Below, one piece after another: positions 56,360-64,000 of a stretch of 64,000 nt of DNA (its first letter is position 1; each line of letters begins with the position of its first letter). Origin of the DNA: Luteibacter jiangsuensis. Lineage in GTDB: Bacteria; Pseudomonadota; Gammaproteobacteria; Xanthomonadales; Rhodanobacteraceae. The notes beneath the pieces are model-generated. The model did no database searches. It was not told the origin of the DNA and saw nothing but the letters and a program-made list of their open reading frames with translations. The translations under genes and the position numbers were made by a program. Where the stretch lies: assembly GCF_011742555.1 (NCBI RefSeq), contig NZ_JAAQQR010000002.1, positions 372,001 to 436,000 on the forward strand, given 5' to 3'.

Positions 56360-56370
56360 TACGGCTTTGT

Positions 56371-56451
56371 GTGGGAGCCGCTTCAGCGGCGATGGATGCT
56401 CGCGGCAAGCTTGCCCGCTGCCGCGGGATCGCCGGCAGAGCCGGCTCCCAC
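56371..56451. repeat. GTGGGAGC-type intergenic inverted repeat, copy 2
   Basis: Begins with the same 23 bases as the element at 45233 and ends with GGCTCCCAC (outer 10 bp pair perfectly). The interior carries further inverted segments around GCGGCAAGCTTGC. It fills the space between the converging pfp and UdgX-like genes and may help end transcription. Confidence 0.82.
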
Positions 56452-56455
56452 AGGT

Positions 56456-57874
56456 TCACCCCAACACTTCGCGCATCAGCTTCAGATCGCGCACGAAGTC
56501 GGCGAAGCCGGCTTCGCGCGCGTCGTGGTCGGGAAGGCGCAACAGGTACGAGGGATGCACCGTCGCCATCGCCTTCCGGCCATCCGGCAGGTCGAGCCAC
56601 TGCCCACGCTGGGCCATGAGGCGGAACGACGAACCGAACACGCCCTGTGCGGCCATGGCCCCCATGCACACGATGCCGTGGGGGCGAATTCGTTCGATCT
56701 CGGCGGCGAGCCAGGGCCGGCATGCGGCCTGCTCCTCGGCGTTTGCGCGCTTGTGCAGGCGCACCTTCCCGCGCGGCTCGAACTTGAAGTGCTTCACTGC
56801 GTTGGTGACGTAAAGCGCCGACCGATCGATGCCCGCCTCGTCCAGCGCCCGGTCGAACAACTTGCCCGCCGGGCCAACGAACGGCTTGCCGGCGAGGTCT
56901 TCCTGGTCGCCCGGCTGCTCGCCGATCACCACGATGCGCGCATCGGACGGTCCGGCCCCGAACACGGTCTGCGTCGCGGGCTTCCACAGGTCGCACGCGC
57001 GGCAATCGCGAGCCTGCCTGCGCAACGCGGCGATGCTGCCTTCGGGCGCGTCCACCGCCGCCTTCTGCAGGGGCGTTACCTTCTTCCTCGGCACCGTCGG
57101 TTGTCTCTCGACCATCGCCTGCATCCTCGGCAGCGCATCGCGAACCAGTTCGGGGATGAGCCGCGCCTCCGGCAGGTTCTTCCAGTACTTCACCGGCATC
57201 TCGCGACGCATCGCGTCCACTTTCAGGCGGGCCGGATTGAAGATGCTGGCGTAATAGGTACGCCACAGATCCTCGAGCGCATCTTCCGTCGGCGCATCCG
57301 CGCGGTCGGCGCCCGGCCCGATCGCGAGCGTGGCGCCATCCCAGTGCGCGCTGCGTGATGGCGTCAGCAACGACCAGTGCATGCCGGTGAACCGGCGCAC
57401 GAAGAACGGCGCCACGGCGGGCACGATGTCGTGCTCGGGTTCGAACCACGCGACATACACTGTGTCCTCGCCAAGCCGCACTTCGCGAAAGCGCACGAAG
57501 GCCTTCATCTTGTGCATGTCGCGGCTCACCTGGCGTGCGCAGGCGTGTGCCCATGCCACGTCCTCGTCGGTGGCGATGCGCAGCAATTCCCTTTCGCCGT
57601 GCGCAATGCGCCACAGCATCCGGTAAAGCGTGGCATGGCGACGCGGATCGCGATGCGCGAGCACCGTGCCGGCCAGCCCGAGAAACGCGCGCGGCACGGC
57701 AGGGACGGTCGTCCGGCGCGCAGGCGGTATGACATCGTCGCTGCCGAAGAGCCCGCCGCCGGCACCGGTTCGCCATTCGACGTCGGCCGGATCGACCCCC
57801 GCCAGCAGCAGGGACCGGGCTTTCGCCCGCCATGCGTCGAGGTCCGACGGGTCGTCCAACGTCACCGCCAGCAT
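56456..57874 (-). CDS. DUF4130 domain fused to UdgX-like uracil-DNA glycosylase
   Basis: A 472-residue two-domain protein. N-terminal half (about 1-260) matches the DUF4130 'SAM-associated putative DNA metabolism protein' type (RMLWRIAHGE, FVRFREV, WFEPEHDIVPAVAPFFVRRF, DLWRTYYASIFNPARL). C-terminal half is a family-4/UdgX-like glycosylase: Cys291-x-x-Cys294 for the Fe-S cluster, GEQPGDQED (318-326), GPAGKLFD, VTNAVKHFKFE and the special loop RGKVRLHK (368-375). His374 matches the residue that in UdgX traps uracil-DNA covalently. It starts 2 bp after the radical-SAM gene stop, so they form one operon. Confidence 0.88.
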   Translation of the reverse strand: MLAVTLDDPSDLDAWRAKARSLLLAGVDPADVEWRTGAGGGLFGSDDVIPPARRTTVPAVPRAFLGLAGTVLAHRDPRRHATLYRMLWRIAHGERELLRIATDEDVAWAHACARQVSRDMHKMKAFVRFREVRLGEDTVYVAWFEPEHDIVPAVAPFFVRRFTGMHWSLLTPSRSAHWDGATLAIGPGADRADAPTEDALEDLWRTYYASIFNPARLKVDAMRREMPVKYWKNLPEARLIPELVRDALPRMQAMVERQPTVPRKKVTPLQKAAVDAPEGSIAALRRQARDCRACDLWKPATQTVFGAGPSDARIVVIGEQPGDQEDLAGKPFVGPAGKLFDRALDEAGIDRSALYVTNAVKHFKFEPRGKVRLHKRANAEEQAACRPWLAAEIERIRPHGIVCMGAMAAQGVFGSSFRLMAQRGQWLDLPDGRKAMATVHPSYLLRLPDHDAREAGFADFVRDLKLMREVLG

Positions 57875-57876
57875 TG

Positions 57877-59103
57877 TCAGCCGAAGAGATCGGGCTGCGC
57901 GGGCTCGCGCAGGTCGCCACGCAGCAGCGGCGTGTCGCGGTCGCCGCGAGGACGGTGATCCACCGTCTCCACGAACGGCGCCACTTTCTTCACCGGCACC
58001 CTCAGACGTACCAGATCGTCGTAACGGACGCGCCGATGCGCCCGCATCGCGATCAGCTTGTCCACTGTCTTCACGCCGAGGCCCGGCACGCGCAGGAGCA
58101 TCTCGCGCGAGGCGCGGTTCACGTCCACGGGAAACCGTTCGCGATGGCGCAGCGCCCAGGCCAGTTTCGGGTCCATGTCCAGCGAGAGCATGCCGTCGTC
58201 GCCCGGCGGCGCGATCTCGTCGGCGGCGAAGCCGTAGAAACGCATGAGCCAGTCAGCCTGATAAAGGCGATGTTCGCGCACCAGCGGCGGCGGCTTGAGC
58301 GGCAGTATCTTCGAGGCGTCCGGAATCGGACTGAAGGCCGAGTAATAGACACGGCGAAGGTGATAGTTGGTGTAGAGGTTGGTGCTGGCGGTCAGCACGT
58401 CGCGATCGCTGGCGGCATCGGCGCCCACGATCATCTGCGTACTCTGGCCGGCCGGCGCAAATCGGGGTGCCTTCTTCTCCGCCTTCGCCTCGTCGATGGA
58501 CAGGCGCAGCCGGCCCATCGCGCTGCGGATGTCGCCCAGGTCCTTTTCGGGCGCCAGCGACTTGAGGCCGCCTTCCGTGGGCATCTCCACATTGATGCTG
58601 AGGCGGTCGGCCCACCTGCCCGCGGCGTCGATCAGTTCCGGTGCCGCATCGGGAATGGTCTTCAGGTGGATGTAGCCCGCGAACCTGTGCTCGGTACGGA
58701 GCGTGCGCGCGACACGCACCAGCTGCTCCATCGTGTAATCGGGCGACTGGATGATGCCGGAGGAGAGGAACAGTCCTTCGATGTAATTGCGGCGGTAGAA
58801 CGCCAGCGTGAGCTCCACCACCTCCTCGACCGTGAAGCGCGCCCGCGGCACGTTACTGCTGCGCCGGTTCACGCAGTACACGCAGTCGTATACGCAGAAG
58901 TTCGTCAACAGGATCTTCAGGAGCGAGATGCAGCGTCCATCGGGTGCATAGGCGTGACAGATGCCCATGCCTTCCGTCGAGCCGATGCCGCCGCTCTTCA
59001 GCGAGTTCCGGCCCTTTCCGCCGCTCGACGAGCACGATGCGTCGTACTTCGCGGCGTCGGCGAGGATGGCGAGTTTCTCTGTCACGTTCATGGGGACGGC
59101 CAT
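57877..59103 (-). CDS. Putative DNA modification/repair radical-SAM protein
   Basis: A 408-residue radical SAM enzyme. Cys70-x3-Cys74-x2-Cys77 (CVYDCVYC) holds the 4Fe-4S cluster. A C-terminal helix-hairpin-helix (VDVNRASREMLLRVPGLGVKTVDKLI) suggests DNA binding. This matches a family long annotated as a putative DNA modification/repair radical-SAM protein that travels with DUF4130/UdgX genes; I know of no proven reaction. ATG 59103 and ATG 59091 (MNVTEKLAIL) are both possible; neither has a strong ribosome site. Confidence 0.88.
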   Translation of the reverse strand: MAVPMNVTEKLAILADAAKYDASCSSSGGKGRNSLKSGGIGSTEGMGICHAYAPDGRCISLLKILLTNFCVYDCVYCVNRRSSNVPRARFTVEEVVELTLAFYRRNYIEGLFLSSGIIQSPDYTMEQLVRVARTLRTEHRFAGYIHLKTIPDAAPELIDAAGRWADRLSINVEMPTEGGLKSLAPEKDLGDIRSAMGRLRLSIDEAKAEKKAPRFAPAGQSTQMIVGADAASDRDVLTASTNLYTNYHLRRVYYSAFSPIPDASKILPLKPPPLVREHRLYQADWLMRFYGFAADEIAPPGDDGMLSLDMDPKLAWALRHRERFPVDVNRASREMLLRVPGLGVKTVDKLIAMRAHRRVRYDDLVRLRVPVKKVAPFVETVDHRPRGDRDTPLLRGDLREPAQPDLFG

Positions 59104-59202
59104 GGTGCCAAAAGAGGCCTCGTGGCGCGTGAAGACTCCTCCCGGGGGTCTGCGCCTGCGGCGTCCCCGGTATCATGAGGACCTTGCCCCTGGAACCGCC
59201 TC

Positions 59203-60489
59203 ATGGACCTCGTCATTCGTCACGCCACGCTTCCCGATGGCCGTTCCGACGTGGATATCGGCATCGACGGCGGGAAGTTCGCCGCGATCCAGCCCGCGCT
59301 TCCGGCGAAGGGCGTGGAAGAGATCGACGCGGCGGGCCGTCTCGTCAGCCCGCCGTTCGTCGACGCGCACTTCCACATGGACGCCACCTTGTCGCTCGGC
59401 CTGCCTCGGCTGAACGCGTCCGGCACGCTGCTGGAAGGCATCGCGCTATGGGGCGAACTGAAACCCCACCTCACCCAGCAGGCGCTGGTTGACCGCGCCA
59501 TGGCGTACTGCGACATGGCCGTGGCGCAGGGACTGCTCGCGATCCGCAGCCATGTGGACGTATGCGACGACCGCCTGCTCGCCACGGAGGCACTGCTCGA
59601 AGTGAAGCGCCGCGTGGCGCCCTACCTCCACCTGGAACTGGTGGCGTTCCCCCAGGATGGCCTGCTTCGCTCGGCCCGCGCACGCGAAAACCTCGTACGC
59701 GCCCTGGACATGGGCGTCGACGTGGTCGGCGGCATTCCGCACTTCGAACGCAGCATGGCCGACGGCGCGTCGTCGATCCGCTGGCTCTGCGAACTGGCTG
59801 CCGAACGCGGACTGCGCGTGGACATGCATTGCGACGAGTCCGACGATCCGCTGTCGCGGCACATCGAGACCCTGGCCGCCGAAACGGTGCGCACGGGACT
59901 GCAGGACCGCGTAGCCGGCTCGCATCTCACCTCGATGCACTCGATGGACAATTACTACGTGTCCAAGCTGCTCCCCCTCATCGCGGAAGCCGGGGTACAC
60001 GCCATCGCCAATCCGCTCATCAACATCACCTTGCAGGGGCGGCACGACACGTACCCGAAGCGACGGGGCATGACCCGCGTACCGGAACTCATGGACGCCG
60101 GCGTGAACGTGGCCTTCGGGCACGATTGCGTCATGGACCCGTGGTACGGCATGGGCAGCGGCGACATGCTCGATGTCGCGCACATGGGTTTGCACGTGGC
60201 CCAGATGACCTCCACTAGCGGCGTCGCCCGTTGCTTCGAAGCCGTCACGACCCACGCCGCACGCGTCCTCGGGTTGGAGGGCTACGGCATCGCGCCGGGG
60301 CATCGCGCGGACTTCGTGCTGTTGCAGGCGGGCGACGTGCACGAGGCGATCCGGCTGCGGGCGGCCCGCCTGCTGGTGGTGCGCGAAGGGCGCATCCTGG
60401 CTCGCTCGCCGGAGCGGCAGACACGCCTGAGCCTGCCGGAACGCCCTTCCGAACTGACCCTGGAGTTCCGGCCGGGCTCGATTTCCTGA
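59203..60489 (+). CDS. codA: Cytosine-deaminase-like amidohydrolase
   Basis: A 428-residue amidohydrolase of the cytosine deaminase family (cytosine to uracil, or a related ring amine). Metal-site motifs: DAHFHMDATLS, IRSHVDVCD, VDMHCDESDD, AGSHLTSMHSM and FGHDCVMDPWYGMGSGDML, in the CodA order. A TATCAT at 59171-59176 may be its -10. Divergent from the radical-SAM gene. Uracil from free cytosine and uracil-DNA repair side by side is suggestive but may be chance. The symbol is tentative because substrates vary in this family. Confidence 0.85.
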   Translation: MDLVIRHATLPDGRSDVDIGIDGGKFAAIQPALPAKGVEEIDAAGRLVSPPFVDAHFHMDATLSLGLPRLNASGTLLEGIALWGELKPHLTQQALVDRAMAYCDMAVAQGLLAIRSHVDVCDDRLLATEALLEVKRRVAPYLHLELVAFPQDGLLRSARARENLVRALDMGVDVVGGIPHFERSMADGASSIRWLCELAAERGLRVDMHCDESDDPLSRHIETLAAETVRTGLQDRVAGSHLTSMHSMDNYYVSKLLPLIAEAGVHAIANPLINITLQGRHDTYPKRRGMTRVPELMDAGVNVAFGHDCVMDPWYGMGSGDMLDVAHMGLHVAQMTSTSGVARCFEAVTTHAARVLGLEGYGIAPGHRADFVLLQAGDVHEAIRLRAARLLVVREGRILARSPERQTRLSLPERPSELTLEFRPGSIS

Positions 60490-60503
60490 ACCGCTCGGTT
60501 CAG
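60486..60503 (+). terminator. Small hairpin at the end of codA
   Basis: A 7-bp perfect stem (60486-60492 and 60497-60503, loop GCTC) overlaps the codA stop. No U-run follows, so it is a weak candidate. Confidence 0.3.
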
Positions 60504-60638
60504 TAGCTGTCGCGACAATGAACGCTTTCGTGGAGCTTTCGTTTCGTAGGACTTCACGTTCAGCCTTGCCTTCCTAGCATCCGAACTGCCGATCGGCCGC
60601 ACGAGCTGCGGCACTGCGATCGCATTGGGAGACTGGAC

Positions 60639-61061
60639 ATGAAAACGATGCTGCGTACCGCGTTTGCCGCCATCGCGCTGGCTGCCACCACGGCAGCTTT
60701 CGCGGACGACCACCACGGTCACGACCGCGGCCGGTACGATCACGACTACCGCCACGACAATGGCCGCTGGCGCCACGACAACGGCTGGCATGGGCATCGC
60801 CCGCCTCCCCCGCCGCCTCATTACGGGCACGGCTACTACCATCGGCCGCCGCCCCACTACGGCCCGCCGCCGCGTTACTACCAGCGTTGGGGCCGTTGGG
60901 AACGCGGTCACCGTTATTACGGCCGCCCGGTGGTCGTCTACGACTACGGCAGCTACCGCCTGCGCCCGCCGCCGCGCGGCTACCACTGGGTCCGTGACAA
61001 CAGCGACTTCCTCCTTGTCGCCATCGCCACCGGCGTGATCCTCGATATCGCCACTCGCTGA
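60639..61061 (+). CDS. His-rich exported RcnB-like protein
   Basis: A 140-residue exported protein. Signal peptide MKTMLRTAFAAIALAATTAAFA, then a His/Asp/Tyr/Pro-rich segment (DDHHGHDRGRYDHDYRHDNG, PPPPPPHYGHGYYHRPPP), then the RcnB C-terminal pattern (YYGRPVVVYDYGSYRLRPPPRGYHWVRDNSDFLLVAIATGVILDIA). E. coli RcnB is a periplasmic protein affecting Ni/Co efflux; metal binding by the His-rich part is likely, the metal unknown. GGGAG precedes the ATG. Confidence 0.85.
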   Translation: MKTMLRTAFAAIALAATTAAFADDHHGHDRGRYDHDYRHDNGRWRHDNGWHGHRPPPPPPHYGHGYYHRPPPHYGPPPRYYQRWGRWERGHRYYGRPVVVYDYGSYRLRPPPRGYHWVRDNSDFLLVAIATGVILDIATR

Positions 61062-61073
61062 AGACACGTGCCA

Positions 61074-61105
61074 CGGTAGTCGGTAGCGAAATCTACCGAC
61101 TACCG
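61074..61105 (+). terminator. 13-bp perfect hairpin after the RcnB-like gene
   Basis: Arms 61074-61086 and 61093-61105, loop CGAAAT, 12 bp past the stop codon. Only AATTCG follows, so termination without a U-run or RNA protection are both possible. Confidence 0.5.
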
Positions 61106-61158
61106 AATTCGCGCAAGGACTTGCGCAGCGCACAACGCCAATCCGCGCCTCCCCTGCC

Positions 61159-61164
61159 TATACT
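61159..61164 (+). promoter_or_regulatory. Candidate -10 element of hppA
   Basis: TATACT, 45 bp before the hppA ATG. No clear -35 at the usual distance. Confidence 0.45.
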
Positions 61165-61209
61165 CGGACCGGGCCCCATGTTGGGCTCCCACAATCCGGG
61201 GAGGCTTCG

Positions 61210-63258
<2,049 letters not shown>

Positions 63259-63264
63259 CCCACT

Positions 63265-63371
63265 GTAGGAGCGCGCCCTGCGCGCGACATGTTTTGAGGC
63301 CGTGCCGGAGAGCTGGCACGCCAGCTTCCAGACTGAAGCAAAAAACTGTCGCGCGCAGGGCGCGCTCCTAC
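63265..63371. repeat. GTAGGAGC-type intergenic inverted repeat, copy 2
   Basis: A perfect 25-bp inverted pair (63265-63289 and 63347-63371) around a 57-bp centre, 6 bp after the hppA stop. Outer arms begin GTAGGAGCGCGCC as in the copy at 43784, and the inner CATGTTTTGAGGCCGTGCC...GAGCTGGC segment is shared. It can fold into a very stable hairpin between hppA and the next gene. Confidence 0.88.
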
Positions 63372-63426
63372 GCCGACCCGGCGGCCTCTCACCGTGACAC
63401 CTCATCCCCACAGGAACCAAAACCCG

Positions 63427-64000
63427 ATGCATCGACGCTGGATTGCGCTGGCCTTCGCCCTTACCTTCTCTGGCATGACCCAGGCATACGACACCCCGAA
63501 GACCCCGCCCGCCGCTCCGGCGAATACGAACGACGAAAACCTCTGGCTCGAGGACATCGACGGGGCCAAGCCCCTCGACTGGGTGAAAAAGGAAAACGCC
63601 CAGACGGTATCCAGGTACGCCGAAAGCCAGGACTTCAAGACGCTGGACGCGCGCATCCTCGAGGTGCTCGATTCCGACGCGAAGATTCCCGTGGTCAGCA
63701 AGATCGGCGACCACTTCTACAATTTCTGGCGCGACAAGGAGCACCCCAAGGGCCTCTGGCGGCGTACGACGCTGGCCGAGTACCGCAAGGACAAGCCCGC
63801 CTGGGAAACGGTGATCGACCTCGACGCCCTCGCCGCGTCCGAAAAGGAAAACTGGGTGTGGCACGGCGCGCAATGTCTCAAGCCCGACTATCGCCGCTGC
63901 CTCGTCTCGCTGTCGCGCGGCGGTGCCGACGCCGACGTGGTGCGTGAATTCGACCTGTCGAACAAGACCTTCGTCAAAGACGGCTTCACCCTGCCCGAGG
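63427..64000 (+). CDS. S9A prolyl oligopeptidase family protein (3' end outside window)
   Basis: The first 191 codons of an exported serine peptidase. Signal peptide MHRRWIALAFALTFSGMTQA is followed by the S9A start: NLWLEDIDGAKPLDWVKKENAQTVSRYAESQDFKTLDARILEVLDSDAKIPVVSKIGDHFYNFWRDKEHPKGLWRRTTLAEYRK. This is the N-terminal cap and first blades of the beta-propeller; the catalytic Ser-Asp-His domain lies beyond the window. Confidence 0.9.
   Translation, partial: MHRRWIALAFALTFSGMTQAYDTPKTPPAAPANTNDENLWLEDIDGAKPLDWVKKENAQTVSRYAESQDFKTLDARILEVLDSDAKIPVVSKIGDHFYNFWRDKEHPKGLWRRTTLAEYRKDKPAWETVIDLDALAASEKENWVWHGAQCLKPDYRRCLVSLSRGGADADVVREFDLSNKTFVKDGFTLPE

Noticed and set aside
63308-63324. TGGCACG sequence resembling a -24 element inside the repeat after hppA
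   Set aside because: No TTGC-type -12 element at the required spacing; it is part of the repeat.

Overview
The window looks like chromosomal DNA of a high-GC gammaproteobacterium of the order Xanthomonadales, most like the Luteibacter/Dyella/Rhodanobacter group. That placement rests on recognised protein families, on the division and cell-wall (dcw) cluster lying next to rnpB, rsmI and lpoA, on PPi-dependent phosphofructokinase beside adk, and on GTAGGAGC/GTGGGAGC-type intergenic repeats. It is an inference; no database search was possible. Codon use and GC content look even throughout. I see no phage, insertion sequence, CRISPR array or tRNA.

Layout. 1-4.6 kb: end of a TonB-dependent receptor, then a tight three-gene unit of exported proteins (Tat-type FAD amine/amino-acid oxidase, c-type cytochrome, RidA with signal peptide). 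4.8-5.4 kb: ssb. 5.5-9.9 kb: a compact chaperone-usher pilus operon on the minus strand. 10-15 kb: ispB, a dienelactone-hydrolase-like protein, the ubiH-ubiI pair and a PduO-type cobalamin adenosyltransferase; three of these genes serve quinone biosynthesis. 15.3-22.4 kb: lptD-surA-pdxA-rsmA-apaG-apaH, as in other gammaproteobacteria. 22.4-26.7 kb: secA, an M23 peptidase and the helicase loader dciA. 26.9-43.6 kb: an almost unbroken dcw cluster, transcribed right to left from mraZ to ftsZ with lpxC beyond. Most neighbouring genes overlap by 4 bp. murD is absent between mraY and ftsW.

44-47.6 kb: RNase P RNA, rsmI, lpoA and yraN. 47.6-51.3 kb: a HAD phosphatase, an acetylornithine-type aminotransferase and a sigma-54 enhancer-binding protein. 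Between the last two, on the plus strand, a consensus -24/-12 sigma-54 promoter is followed about 100 nt later by a strong intrinsic terminator, with no gene between: a likely sigma-54-dependent small RNA. 51.4-56.4 kb: a short-chain dehydrogenase, a LON-domain protein, mpl, adk and PPi-phosphofructokinase. 56.4-59.1 kb: a two-gene radical-SAM / UdgX-like DNA-repair module. 59.2-64 kb: a cytosine-deaminase-like amidohydrolase, a His-rich RcnB-like protein, a H+-translocating pyrophosphatase and the start of a prolyl oligopeptidase.

Most of the window is housekeeping. The parts most worth following are the candidate sigma-54 small RNA, the exported oxidase/cytochrome/RidA operon, the missing murD, the UdgX/radical-SAM pair, the MraZ operator array upstream of mraZ, and a perfect 22-bp palindrome between lpxC and ftsZ.
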